NCBI GenBank assembly: GCA_965539935.1
Contig: CBETVX010000006.1
Coordinates: 1-64,000 of the forward strand
Source: CBETVX01 sp965539935
GTDB lineage: Bacteria > Bacillota > Clostridia > Peptostreptococcales > Caminicellaceae
Length of the DNA stretch: 64,000 bases
Reading direction: 5' to 3'
The position numbers were made by a program, and so were the translations under genes. Position 1 is the first letter of the stretch. Every line of letters begins with the position of its first letter. Below are positions 7,114 through 15,949 of the stretch, one piece after another. The notes beneath the pieces are model-generated. The model saw only the letters and a program-made list of their open reading frames with translations. It was not told the origin of the DNA and searched no databases.

Positions 7114-8706
7114 ATGTACATGAGTAAAATAACAGGTAAAACCTTGAAGGATATTGAAGAAAGTTTTGTTCTAGAGAGTCAGAAACTTCTCATTAGATCA
7201 GCTATGTTCAGGCATATTGAGCCAGGAAAATATTCTATATTACCCTTGGGAGTTAAAGTGCTAGAAAAACTGACAAAGTATATTGAGAGAGGCCTTGAAA
7301 AACTGAATTTCCAAAAAATCAATTTACATAGTGATGATTTTATAAAGGATGCAATGTTATCTATAAGAAGTGACATAAAATCCTACAAAGAACTTCCCGC
7401 TTCTTTCTATGATGTAAAAAGTCTTGTGAGAAATAATATAAAAGTAAAGGACGGATTATTAAAATCCAAAAATTATAAAGAATTAAAGGGGATTAGCTTT
7501 TATCCCTATATTGAGGGTTTGCCAAAAACCTATAATGATCTGATAGAAGAATATAAGGAGTTATTGAAAAATCTAAATCTAGAGATTTCAGGTATGTTAG
7601 ACTATAATCCCATAAAAAGCAATAGAACTGCCCATAGTTTTATAGTGAAACATGACAAAGGGGATAGGACTATTTATAAATGCCCAGATTGTGGATACAC
7701 TGCCTTAGAAGAAATTGCAGATTATCATATGGAAAAAATAGAAATAAATGATGTTGGAATGGAAGAAGTTTTAACACCTAATATCAAGACTATTAAAGAG
7801 TTGGAAGAATTCTTAGGAATAAAAGCAAATAAGCTGGCTAAAACATTACTTGTAAAGGCTAAGGATGAAATAATCGCAGTAGTAATTAGGGGAGATAGAG
7901 AACTTAATTTATATAAATTAAGTAGGGTTTTAAATGTAATGTTAGATGAAATAGTCATGGCTGAAGCTAAGGATATAGAACATTTAGATACAGTAACGGG
8001 TTTTGTTGGACCAATTGGGTTAGATGATGTGAAAATAATAATAGATGAGGAAGTAATACAAGGTGGAGCCTTTGTTGTAGGAGCCAATAAAAAGGATTAT
8101 CATATGAAAAACGTAGTGTTATCAAGGGATGTAAAAAATTATATAGTAGCACAGGTAAGCTATATAAATAGAAATGATAAGTGCCCTTTGTGTAAAGGTA
8201 GCTTGGAAATAGAGGGAGGATTTAAACTTGGTGGAGTATACAGCCTGGGGAATGATGCTAATATAAAGAATTTAAATTATAAAGATCAGCAAGGAAAAAC
8301 CAAGGATATGTTTTGTTTATATCATTATATAGATCTATATACTTTACTTAGTCTTATAGTTGAAAAAAATCATGATGATTATGGTATTATTTGGCCAAAG
8401 GAGATTGCTCCCTATGAGGTGTTAGTATCGGTGCTTAACGTAAAAAATCAAGATAAATTAAAGGTTGGAGAAGATATATATAAAATGTTTAATGAGGAGC
8501 TTAGGATAGATGCAATGTTAGACGACAGGAATGAGAGAGCGGGATTTAAATTTAAAGATGCAGATTTAATAGGTTTTCCTGTAAGGATAATAGTAGGGAA
8601 AAAAGCAGAAGAAGGTATTGTAGAGTATAAGGAGAGATGGAAAGAAGAAAAAGAGGAGCTTTTCATAGATGAGGCCTTCTATAAGGCTATTAAATTACTT
8701 AGGTAA
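7114..8706 (+). CDS. prolyl-tRNA synthetase paralogue with decayed synthetase core and intact editing domain
   Basis: The 530-residue protein aligns by eye with bacterial-type ProRS along its whole length. The N-terminus keeps the RHIEPGKYSILPLG segment (canonical GIYSYLPLG) and SDIKSYKELP, but roughly 40 residues that hold class II motif 1 and the THEE element are missing. The motif 2 FRDE/RPRFGLLRGREF is reduced to a remnant ending KDGLLKSKNYKE, and the motif 3 GIGVSR is replaced by LYHYIDLY. By contrast the INS editing domain (about 215-355) is well kept: TPNIKTIKELEEFL, the Lys243 motif AKTLLVKA, RGDRELN, GPIGL and GAN. Zinc-like CPDCGY and CPLC pairs flank it. ATG 7114 is chosen because AGGAG lies eight bases upstream. 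It probably does not aminoacylate; trans-editing of Ala-tRNA-Pro is the best guess. Confidence 0.85.
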   Translation: MYMSKITGKTLKDIEESFVLESQKLLIRSAMFRHIEPGKYSILPLGVKVLEKLTKYIERGLEKLNFQKINLHSDDFIKDAMLSIRSDIKSYKELPASFYDVKSLVRNNIKVKDGLLKSKNYKELKGISFYPYIEGLPKTYNDLIEEYKELLKNLNLEISGMLDYNPIKSNRTAHSFIVKHDKGDRTIYKCPDCGYTALEEIADYHMEKIEINDVGMEEVLTPNIKTIKELEEFLGIKANKLAKTLLVKAKDEIIAVVIRGDRELNLYKLSRVLNVMLDEIVMAEAKDIEHLDTVTGFVGPIGLDDVKIIIDEEVIQGGAFVVGANKKDYHMKNVVLSRDVKNYIVAQVSYINRNDKCPLCKGSLEIEGGFKLGGVYSLGNDANIKNLNYKDQQGKTKDMFCLYHYIDLYTLLSLIVEKNHDDYGIIWPKEIAPYEVLVSVLNVKNQDKLKVGEDIYKMFNEELRIDAMLDDRNERAGFKFKDADLIGFPVRIIVGKKAEEGIVEYKERWKEEKEELFIDEAFYKAIKLLR

Positions 8707-8767
8707 AAAACTAAATGTATATTTAACTAAAGGTTAGGTATTAATGTGTAAAAAGTTTATGAAAATA

Positions 8768-8804
8768 GTTCTATAAGATTACCTTTAGGGACATCTTATA
8801 GAAC
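8768..8804. other. perfect 12-bp inverted repeat between the ProRS-like gene and gltX
   Basis: GTTCTATAAGAT and ATCTTATAGAAC form a perfect stem around a 13-base loop, without a T run on either side. A second, weaker stem (GGGAAGTT ... AACTTCC, about 8818-8847) follows. They may end the upstream transcript or form a leader for gltX. Confidence 0.55.
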
Positions 8805-8929
8805 ATTAATCAGTTATGGGAAGTTAAGTTATATTTTTTCAACTTCCTTGATAGTATAGTGCTTTTAGGATATAATAATTTAATAAATTGGAGAAAACAT
8901 TTAAATTCATATACATAGGAGGAAATAAA

Positions 8930-10411
8930 ATGTCAGTAAGAGTTAGATTTGCCCCAAGTCCTACGGGATATCTTCATGTAGGAGGATTGAGAACAGCACT
9001 ATATAACTATTTATTTGCCAAAAAGCAAGATGGCACTTATCTACTGAGGATAGAAGATACTGATAGAACTAGATATGTTGAAGGTGCAGTTGAAGGTTTA
9101 ATTGAATCTATGGAGTGGGCAGGTATAACCCATAGTGAAGGCCCTTCTTTAGTAGATGGAAAACTTGTGGAAAAGGGAGAGTACGGACCATATGTACAAT
9201 CTAAAAGGCTCCATATATATAAAAATCATATAGATAGATTAATCGAAGAAGGTCATGCATATTATTGTTTCTGTTCTAAGGAAAGATTAGAAGAAGTTAG
9301 GGAGAAGCAAAAGGCCGAGGGAATAACTCCTAAATATGATAGACATTGTAGAAGCATACCTTTAGAAGAAGCTAAAAAGAGAATAGAAAATGGAGAATCC
9401 TATGTTATTAGATTAAAACTTCCTGATAACAGAGAAGTATCCTTTGATGATGTGGTAAGAGGCACAGTTACTATGAACACCGATGATTTAGATGACCAAG
9501 TACTTGTAAAGGCCGATGGATTTCCTACCTATCATTTTGCCGTAATTATTGATGACCATAGTATGGGTATAACCCATGTTATAAGGGGAGAAGAATGGCT
9601 TTCTTCCACTCCGAAACATATATTACTATATGAAGCCTTTGGTTGGGAAGCACCTAAATATGTTCATCTTCCAAATATTTTAAATAAGGATAAGAAAAAG
9701 CTAAGTAAAAGACATGGGGACGTTGCTGTACATGACTTTAAGAAAAAAGGATATCTTCCTGAAGCCCTTGTTAATTATATAGCCCTATTAGGATGGACAC
9801 CAGAGGATAATGATGAAATAATGTCAATGGAAGATATGATTGAAAAGTTCTCTCTAGAGAGAGTATCTAAAAGCGGAGGAGTATTTGATGTAGATAAGCT
9901 TAATTGGATTAATTCCCATTATATAAAAAATGGAGATATAGATAGATTAACAAAACTATCTATTCCATATTTAATTGAAGCAGGTTTAATGACTGAAGAT
10001 GAAGCAGAGGAGAAATTTGATTGGGTTAAGAGAATAGTTAAGACAGCCCAAGAGAGAATAGAATATTTATCTCAAATAACTGAATATGCTAAGGGATTCT
10101 TTACTGAAAAAGTAGTGTTAGAGGATGAAGAAGTTAAAGAAACTTTAAAACAGGAACATGTGGGCCACCTTCTGAATATATTTAAAGAAAAAGTAATTGG
10201 GGCAGAAGAAATAAACGATGAATTTGGAAAGAAAGTATTTAAAATGATACAAAAGGAAGCAGGAATAAAGGGTAAAAAGCTTTATATGCCAATTAGAGCA
10301 GCCTTAACAGGACAATTACATGGTCCGGATATTGATCAAGTTATAGTAATATTAGGTAGAGAAAATATTATTAAACGTATTGAATATATAGAAAAAAATT
10401 ATATAGGCTAA
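8930..10411 (+). CDS. gltX: glutamyl-tRNA synthetase
   Basis: This class I synthetase attaches glutamate to tRNA-Glu, and in organisms with GatCAB also to tRNA-Gln. The Rossmann HIGH-type motif is FAPSPTGYLHVGG at the N-terminus and the second signature is KKLSKRHGD near residue 240. The open frame extends upstream to a TTG at 8888, but ATG 8930 is preferred because AGGAGG lies seven bases before it and MSVRVRFAPSPTG is the normal N-terminus. The resulting 493 residues are typical. cysE and cysS follow, the classical Firmicute order. Confidence 0.97.
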   Translation: MSVRVRFAPSPTGYLHVGGLRTALYNYLFAKKQDGTYLLRIEDTDRTRYVEGAVEGLIESMEWAGITHSEGPSLVDGKLVEKGEYGPYVQSKRLHIYKNHIDRLIEEGHAYYCFCSKERLEEVREKQKAEGITPKYDRHCRSIPLEEAKKRIENGESYVIRLKLPDNREVSFDDVVRGTVTMNTDDLDDQVLVKADGFPTYHFAVIIDDHSMGITHVIRGEEWLSSTPKHILLYEAFGWEAPKYVHLPNILNKDKKKLSKRHGDVAVHDFKKKGYLPEALVNYIALLGWTPEDNDEIMSMEDMIEKFSLERVSKSGGVFDVDKLNWINSHYIKNGDIDRLTKLSIPYLIEAGLMTEDEAEEKFDWVKRIVKTAQERIEYLSQITEYAKGFFTEKVVLEDEEVKETLKQEHVGHLLNIFKEKVIGAEEINDEFGKKVFKMIQKEAGIKGKKLYMPIRAALTGQLHGPDIDQVIVILGRENIIKRIEYIEKNYIG

Positions 10412-10419
10412 AACGTTGA

Positions 10420-10642
10420 TTAGGAGAGTAGATTATCTGAGGCTTTTAGAGAGGGATTGTCACTGGCTGAAAGCAATTCTAAGCTATATGTTAATCGAAA
10501 TGCACCTATGAGTCCTAAATTGAAATCAGTAGGTTTAGGCGGATGGCTCCGTTAAAGGCCCACAAGTGGGGGTATTAACCAAACAGAGTGGAACCGCGGA
10601 TTAGCTCCGTCTCTGATAAGAAATCAGAGGCGGAGTTTTTGG
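10420..10642 (+). promoter_or_regulatory. T-box leader, cysteine specifier, controlling cysE-cysS
   Basis: The T-box motif GAGTGGAACCGCGG lies at 10587-10600 and the terminator (CTCCGTCTCTGAT with ATCAGAGGCGGAG, then TTTTT) at about 10605-10640. The specifier codon reads TGC (Cys) at 10501-10503 in the context GAAA-TGC-ACCTATGAG. The bulge TGGA would pair with UCCA, matching the U discriminator of tRNA-Cys. Two independent features therefore point to cysteine. Confidence 0.94.
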
Positions 10643-10672
10643 TTTTTTGATTTATTTAAGGGAGGTGAAAAA

Positions 10673-11356
10673 TTGTCATTTATCAGACATTTTATTGAAG
10701 ATATAGATACTATTTTAGAGAGGGATCCAGCAGCTAGAAGTAGAATAGAAGTTGTATTATCCTACTCGGGATTTCATGCAGTGTTTTTCCATAGAATAGC
10801 CCATTTTCTATACAAGAAAAGATTGTTTTTATTGGCTAGAATACTGTCCCAGTTAAGTAGATTTATTACAGGAATAGAAATACATCCTGGTGCTAAAATA
10901 GGTAAAAGACTTTTTATTGATCACGGAATGGGAGTAGTAATAGGAGAAACCACAGAAATAGGTGATGATGTAACCATATATCAAGGGGTCACCCTTGGTG
11001 GTACCGGGAAGGAAAAGGGAAAAAGACATCCTACTATTGGAAATAATGTTGTGGTATCTTCAGGGGCGAAGGTGCTAGGACCATTTAAAGTAGGAGATAA
11101 TTCAAAAATAGGGGCAGGTTCCATAGTATTAAAGGAAGTCCCGCCCAATTGTACTGTTGTTGGTGTGCCAGGAAGAGTTGTTATAAAAGATAATATCAGA
11201 GTAAAAAGTGAAAATGATAAACCCGTTGCTGACCTTGATCAGATAAAATTACCTGATCCAGTTGCTCAAGAATTAGAATGCTTAAGAAAAAGGATTGTTC
11301 AGTTGGAAAATAAACTTTTAAAAATAGAAGGGAGAGAAAAAGATGAAATTATTTAA
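10673..11356 (+). CDS. cysE: serine O-acetyltransferase
   Basis: CysE makes O-acetylserine from serine and acetyl-CoA, the first committed step of cysteine synthesis. The 227-residue protein has the N-terminal helical SATase region (DPAARSRIEV, SGFHAVFFHRIAHFLY) and a left-handed beta-helix of hexapeptide repeats from about residue 68, with DHGMGVVIGET and GVTLGGTGKE. The start is a TTG with GGAGGTG six bases before it. It lies directly behind the Cys T-box and overlaps cysS by 14 bases, so cysteine synthesis and charging respond together to uncharged tRNA-Cys. Confidence 0.96.
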   Translation: MSFIRHFIEDIDTILERDPAARSRIEVVLSYSGFHAVFFHRIAHFLYKKRLFLLARILSQLSRFITGIEIHPGAKIGKRLFIDHGMGVVIGETTEIGDDVTIYQGVTLGGTGKEKGKRHPTIGNNVVVSSGAKVLGPFKVGDNSKIGAGSIVLKEVPPNCTVVGVPGRVVIKDNIRVKSENDKPVADLDQIKLPDPVAQELECLRKRIVQLENKLLKIEGREKDEII

Positions 11357-12737
11357 TACTTTAACTAGGGAAAAACAAGAATTTGTGCCAATGGAAGAAG
11401 GAAAAGTTAAGATGTATGTATGTGGACCTACTGTATATAACTACTTCCATATAGGTAATGCTAGACCCTTTGTGGTTTTTGATGTTTTAAGAAGATATTT
11501 AGAATATAGAGGATATGAAGTAACCTATGTACAAAATTTTACCGATGTAGATGACAAAATCATTAAAAAAGCTAATGAAGAGGGGATAACTGCTAAGGAA
11601 GTTGGTGAAAAATATATTGAAGAATATTTTAAAGATGCCGATGCCTTAGGAATAAAAAGAGCCAGCATTCATCCAAGGGTAACTGAAAATATTAGGGAGA
11701 TTATTGAGTTTATTGAAAAACTCATAGAAAAGGGATTTGCCTATGAGGTAGATGGAGATGTCTATTTTGACACTGTAAGATTTGACATGTACGGAAAGCT
11801 TTCTAAACAAAGTCTAGAAGAACTTGAGGCAGGTGCAAGGATAGAAGTAAATACAACTAAGAAAAATCCTGCAGATTTTGCTTTGTGGAAGAAACAAAAA
11901 CCAGGAGAGCCAGGATGGCAGAGTCCTTGGGGTAAAGGTAGACCTGGATGGCATATAGAGTGTTCAGTTATGTCAACTAAGTATTTAGGAGAAACTATAG
12001 ATATTCATGCCGGTGGGCAAGACTTAATTTTTCCCCATCATGAAAATGAAATTGCTCAAAGTGAAGCCTATAGTGGAAAACCCTTTGCAAGATATTGGGT
12101 TCATAATGGATATATCACTATAAACAATGAAAAAATGTCTAAATCCAAGGGTAACTTTTTTACCGTAAGAGATATAATTGAAGAGTTTGAACCAGAGGTA
12201 GTAAGATTTTTCCTTTTATCAGCCCAATATAGAAATCCAATAAATTTCAGTAGAGAATTAATGGAGCAGTCAAAAAATGCCTTGGAAAGATTATACAATG
12301 CTAAAGAAAATTTAGAGTATATAAATAAAAATGTTAAAGAAAGTCAAATGTCAGATGCAGAAAAAGAAATATTTGAAGATTTAACTAAATACAGAGATAA
12401 GTTTATTATTTCAATGGATGATGATTTAAATACTGCCGATGCAATAGCCGCTATTTTTGAACTTGTTAAGAATATTAACACATCTATTTCAGCTTCTTCC
12501 TCAAAGGAGCTTGTGGAAAAGGCCTTGGGATTATTTAATGAATTAACAGATGTGCTTGGAATTGTTAAAAAAGAAAAAGAAGTATTAGATGAAGAAATAG
12601 AAAAACTTATAGAAGAAAGACAGAAAGCTAGGAAAGAAAAGAACTATCAGTTGGCAGATAAAATAAGAGATGATTTAAAGGACAGAGGAATAATACTTGA
12701 AGACACACCTCAAGGTGTTAAGTGGAAGAGGATATAA
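11343..12737 (+). CDS. cysS: cysteinyl-tRNA synthetase
   Basis: This class I synthetase charges tRNA-Cys. The 464-residue protein shows the HIGH-type motif in CGPTVYNYFHIGNARPF, zinc ligands Cys28, the Cys of WHIECSVMS and the HHENE histidines, and the KMSKS motif in NNEKMSKSKGN. The ATG lies inside the end of cysE, indicating translational coupling. Expression is expected to follow the upstream Cys T-box. Confidence 0.98.
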   Translation: MKLFNTLTREKQEFVPMEEGKVKMYVCGPTVYNYFHIGNARPFVVFDVLRRYLEYRGYEVTYVQNFTDVDDKIIKKANEEGITAKEVGEKYIEEYFKDADALGIKRASIHPRVTENIREIIEFIEKLIEKGFAYEVDGDVYFDTVRFDMYGKLSKQSLEELEAGARIEVNTTKKNPADFALWKKQKPGEPGWQSPWGKGRPGWHIECSVMSTKYLGETIDIHAGGQDLIFPHHENEIAQSEAYSGKPFARYWVHNGYITINNEKMSKSKGNFFTVRDIIEEFEPEVVRFFLLSAQYRNPINFSRELMEQSKNALERLYNAKENLEYINKNVKESQMSDAEKEIFEDLTKYRDKFIISMDDDLNTADAIAAIFELVKNINTSISASSSKELVEKALGLFNELTDVLGIVKKEKEVLDEEIEKLIEERQKARKEKNYQLADKIRDDLKDRGIILEDTPQGVKWKRI

Positions 12738-12755
12738 TTTGTTTTAATTCTAATA

Positions 12756-12798
12756 TTTCACTATAGATGTATGGTAGGATATACATCTATGGTGAAAA
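12756..12798 (+). terminator. hairpin after cysS
   Basis: TTTCACTATAGATGTAT pairs with ATACATCTATGGTGAAA, with one G-T pair and an 8-base loop. TTTTA follows. Confidence 0.75.
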
Positions 12799-12865
12799 TT
12801 TTAGGACCACATTATGTATAATTATTTTATTTACCATGTTAAAATATTAAGGGGAAGGATATTTG

Positions 12866-13291
12866 ATGACATCTTTTTTAAAGGAATTAAAAGTTGATAT
12901 TTTAAAGGAAGCTAATATTAGATCTATATCACCTCTAGTTTATGCCTATATTGGAGATGCAATTTATGAGGTGTATATTAGAACCTATGTAATAAAGACA
13001 CAAAAAAAGAAGGTATATGATCTTCATAAAGGAGCTACAAAATTTGTAAAGGCATCGGCACAGTCTAAAATAGTACATGCCTTGAAGGATTACCTTACTG
13101 AAGAGGAATGGCAGATAGTTAAAAGAGGAAGGAATCAAAAATCAGGAACAGTACCGAAAAATGCAAACATATCTGATTATAAATACGCAACAGGATATGA
13201 GGCTTTATTGGGATATTTGTTTTTAAGAGAAGAAGAAAAAAGATTAGAAGAAATAATAAAAAAATCTATAGAAATAATTGAAGGTATATAG
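12866..13291 (+). CDS. mrnC: Mini-ribonuclease III
   Basis: Mini-III is an RNase III-like enzyme without a dsRNA-binding domain that matures 23S rRNA. The 141-residue protein carries the catalytic signature SPLVYAYIGDAIYEVYIR near residues 22-39 and the downstream RGRNQKSGTVPKNA and Y-ATGYEALLGYL motifs. A TTG sits one codon upstream, but ATG 12866 has the better distance (six bases) to AAGGA. It follows cysS as in Bacillus. Confidence 0.93.
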   Translation: MTSFLKELKVDILKEANIRSISPLVYAYIGDAIYEVYIRTYVIKTQKKKVYDLHKGATKFVKASAQSKIVHALKDYLTEEEWQIVKRGRNQKSGTVPKNANISDYKYATGYEALLGYLFLREEEKRLEEIIKKSIEIIEGI

Positions 13292-13311
13292 AAAAAATAT
13301 GGGGGATTAAT

Positions 13312-13677
13312 ATGATAAAAAGAGAGAGAATGTATGTATATACTATAATACTTTTATTGATAGCTCTCTTTATAAAATCATTCTATTTTGATGAGGTCCA
13401 AGGCTTAAATAACGATGAAAAACTATTCAAAGAATATGTAGAAAAAATTGTAGATGAAAGCTATCAAGGATTTCTAAAGGATTACAATATAATAGGATAC
13501 AGAGTAGTTAAGATTGAAAAGGTTGATACTGAAGGAATATCCCTAATAAAAGTCAAAGACGGAAATTATGATAAATACAAAGAAGTGGAAATTAATGGAA
13601 AATACAGGGCTAAGGTTAGAAAATATTTATTTTACCTAATACCCTTTGGAGAAGATCGGGTTTTATCTAGAAAATAA
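13312..13677 (+). CDS. hypothetical membrane-anchored protein
   Basis: I do not recognise this 121-residue protein. Residues 8-24 (VYTIILLLIALFIKSFY) form one hydrophobic segment after a basic start (MIKRERM), so it is probably an uncleaved N-in anchor with the rest outside the cell. The outside part is mixed alpha/beta and strongly charged, with KVKDGNYDKYKEVE and a C-terminal basic end. GGGGGA precedes the ATG. It starts 20 bases after mrnC and thyX starts 52 bases after it, so it is likely in the same transcript. Confidence 0.7.
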   Translation: MIKRERMYVYTIILLLIALFIKSFYFDEVQGLNNDEKLFKEYVEKIVDESYQGFLKDYNIIGYRVVKIEKVDTEGISLIKVKDGNYDKYKEVEINGKYRAKVRKYLFYLIPFGEDRVLSRK

Positions 13678-13729
13678 TAATGAGAAATCATTCAAAACAA
13701 ATTTTTCACATAAATAAGGGGGCCAAAGG

Positions 13730-14488
13730 ATGAAAGTACAGTTGATTCAATATACACCAAATCCAGAAGAGGTTGTTGCAAGTGCTGCAAAACTTTGTTA
13801 TTCATCGGTAGGAGTAGAAGAAATAACACAAAACCTAACTAAGGAAAAAACATCAAAATTTATTAATATGCTAATGAATCTAGGTCATCAATCACCCCTA
13901 GAGCATGTATCATTTACATTTGCCATAGAAGGTGTAAGTAGGGTTTTAACCCATCAACTGGTTAGACATAGAATAGCATCATACTCTCAACAATCCCAAA
14001 GATATGTTAAGTTAGACCAGTTTGAGTATATTATTCCTCCCCATATAGAGGAAGATCCTGAAGCTAAGGAGATTTTTGTAAAGGCCATGGAAGAAGATCA
14101 GAGAACCTATGATAAATTAACGGAAATTCTTTTCAACAAACATTTTAAAAAATTTATAAAAGAGGGCTTAGATGAAAAAAAGGCCAAGAAAGCAGCTGAA
14201 AAAAAGGCTATAGAAGATGCTCGGTTTGTTTTTCCAAATGCATGTGAAACAAAAATAGTAGTTACAATGAACACTAGAACCTTAATTCATTTTTTTAAAC
14301 ATAGATGCTGTAATAGAGCTCAATGGGAGATTAGAAATTTAGCCACTGAGATGTTAAGATTAGTTAGGGAAGTGGCTCCTAATATTTTTAAAGATTGTGG
14401 TCCAAACTGTATAAGGGGCAATTGTCCAGAAGGTAATATGACCTGTGGAGAAATTAAAGAAGTTAGAGAAAAATTTACTAATTTATAG
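13730..14488 (+). CDS. thyX: flavin-dependent thymidylate synthase
   Basis: ThyX makes dTMP from dUMP using methylene-tetrahydrofolate and reduced FAD. The diagnostic motif RHRx7S is present at residues 79-89 (RHRIASYSQQS), followed by QRY. The 252-residue length and the C-terminal RTLIHFFKHRCCNRAQWEIR segment fit the family. It ends with five cysteines in a short tail (KDCGPNCIRGNCPEGNMTC), a feature of clostridial ThyX proteins that may bind metal. The ATG is preceded by AAGGGGG and by AAAGG. Confidence 0.96.
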   Translation: MKVQLIQYTPNPEEVVASAAKLCYSSVGVEEITQNLTKEKTSKFINMLMNLGHQSPLEHVSFTFAIEGVSRVLTHQLVRHRIASYSQQSQRYVKLDQFEYIIPPHIEEDPEAKEIFVKAMEEDQRTYDKLTEILFNKHFKKFIKEGLDEKKAKKAAEKKAIEDARFVFPNACETKIVVTMNTRTLIHFFKHRCCNRAQWEIRNLATEMLRLVREVAPNIFKDCGPNCIRGNCPEGNMTCGEIKEVREKFTNL

Positions 14489-14492
14489 GTAA

Positions 14493-14540
14493 AGGGGTGC
14501 TTGAAGGTTCCAAGTTATTTACTTTTTAACCTTGCACCCT
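14493..14540 (+). terminator. imperfect hairpin after thyX
   Basis: AGGGGTGC and AAGGTT pair in order with AACCTT and GCACCCT around an 18-base loop. No strong T run follows, so it may be a weak terminator or a processing site. Confidence 0.45.
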
Positions 14541-14578
14541 AACTTTATACTTTCCATAAAGAATGAAGGAGTGAAAAT

Positions 14579-15322
14579 ATGATAAATAGAGAGATTATAG
14601 AAGGTCGTAACCCTGTAATAGAAGCATTGAAAGCCGAAAGGGAGATTGAAAAACTTCTTATTTCAAAGGGCAATAAAGAAGGTTCAATAAAGAAAATCAT
14701 TGCTATGGCTAAAGATATGGGTGTGCCAGTACAATATGTAGATAAAAATAAGATTAATCAAATATCAACTTCAAATGCCCACCAGGGTGTTATCGCCTAT
14801 GTGGCGGCTTATAAATATTACGATGTAGAAGATATATTAAAAATAGCAAGGGAAAAAGGCGAGAGTCCATTCTTAATAATTCTTGATGAAATCAAAGATC
14901 CCCATAATCTTGGGTCAGTTCTTAGGACAGCTAATGCAGTTGGGGTACATGGAGTTATTATTCCTAAGAGAAGGGCCGTTGGTCTTACAGCTACCGTTGC
15001 CAAAACCTCTGCAGGAGCAATAGAATATGTACCTGTTGCTAAGGTTACAAATCTTGCTCGAACCATAGATGAATTGAAGCAGGAGGGAATTTGGTTCATT
15101 GGAGCAGATATGGAAGGGAATGATGTCCATTATAATTGTGATTTAAAGGGAAGTATAGGAATTGTCATTGGTAGTGAAGGCAAAGGAATAAGCCGATTGA
15201 TAAAAGAAAAATGTGATTTTTTAGTTAGGCTTCCAATGAAGGGTGAAGTTAGTTCATTAAATGCTTCAGTGGCTGCATCGGTATTAATGTACGAGGCTCT
15301 AAGACAAAGAGATAATAGATAG
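14579..15322 (+). CDS. rlmB: 23S rRNA (guanosine-2'-O-)-methyltransferase RlmB-type SpoU/TrmH enzyme
   Basis: The 247-residue protein has an N-terminal substrate-binding L30e-like domain (residues 1-75, starting with GRNPVIEAL) and a C-terminal SPOUT domain. The three SpoU motifs are visible: DEIKDPHNLGSVLRTANAVG, GSEGKGISRL and LPMKGEVSSLNASVAASV. RlmB methylates the ribose of G2251 in 23S rRNA. AAGGAG precedes the ATG. It lies just before the yacP/rae1 and sigH genes as in Bacillus. Confidence 0.95.
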   Translation: MINREIIEGRNPVIEALKAEREIEKLLISKGNKEGSIKKIIAMAKDMGVPVQYVDKNKINQISTSNAHQGVIAYVAAYKYYDVEDILKIAREKGESPFLIILDEIKDPHNLGSVLRTANAVGVHGVIIPKRRAVGLTATVAKTSAGAIEYVPVAKVTNLARTIDELKQEGIWFIGADMEGNDVHYNCDLKGSIGIVIGSEGKGISRLIKEKCDFLVRLPMKGEVSSLNASVAASVLMYEALRQRDNR

Positions 15323-15333
15323 GGTGGCATAAG

Positions 15334-15855
15334 GTGAAAGAATATGTAATAGTTGATGGATACAATATAATAAATGCATTATCCCATCTAAAGGAAATAA
15401 GCAAAGGAAGCCTTGAAGAAGCAAGAGATGCAATAATAAATGAACTGGTGGAGTATCATTCTTTTACTGGTAAAGAAGTCATAATAGTGTTCGATGCATA
15501 TCAAGTTAAGGGAACAAAGGTTAAAAAAGAAAAATATAAAGGGATTGAAGTTGTCTTTACTAAGGAACATCAAACGGCGGATTCATATATAGAGGAAGTG
15601 GTAGAAAAACTCACAAAAAATAAGCGAGATATAGTAAAGGTAGTTACTTCTGATTGGGCTGAACAGCAAGTAGTATTAGGAAGTGGAGCTGTGAGGATGA
15701 TCCCTCGAGAACTTAAAATTGAGATGGATCAAATAAGACACAAAATAAAAAATAAAGTAGAGGAAAACAAAAATATGAAAAAAATGTTAATAAGTGATAG
15801 ATTGGATAAAAATGTACTTGAAATACTTGAAAAATGGAGAAAAGAAGGTGGTTAA
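15334..15855 (+). CDS. NYN-domain ribosome-associated endoribonuclease (YacP/Rae1 type)
   Basis: The 173-residue protein has the PIN-like NYN fold: the acidic start IVDGYNIIN at residues 6-14, IIVFDAYQVKG near 50-60, and TADSYIEE and VVTSDWAEQ further on, giving the expected set of aspartates. The Bacillus orthologue Rae1 cleaves mRNA in the ribosomal A site. GTG is the start, with AGGGTGG a few bases upstream. It begins 11 bases after rlmB and is probably translated from the same message. Confidence 0.9.
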   Translation: MKEYVIVDGYNIINALSHLKEISKGSLEEARDAIINELVEYHSFTGKEVIIVFDAYQVKGTKVKKEKYKGIEVVFTKEHQTADSYIEEVVEKLTKNKRDIVKVVTSDWAEQQVVLGSGAVRMIPRELKIEMDQIRHKIKNKVEENKNMKKMLISDRLDKNVLEILEKWRKEGG

Positions 15856-15858
15856 TTC

Positions 15859-15888
15859 TTGACGGAGTTATGTAAATTAATGTATAAT
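15859..15888 (+). promoter_or_regulatory. sigma-A-type promoter for sigH
   Basis: TTGACG (15859-15864) and TATAAT (15883-15888) are 18 bases apart, about 60 bases before the sigH start. Confidence 0.75.
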
Positions 15889-15949
15889 GGTATCATGGTG
15901 AGTTATATGGACAAGCTAGGTAATTACATAAGGGGTAGGAGGAGATTGT

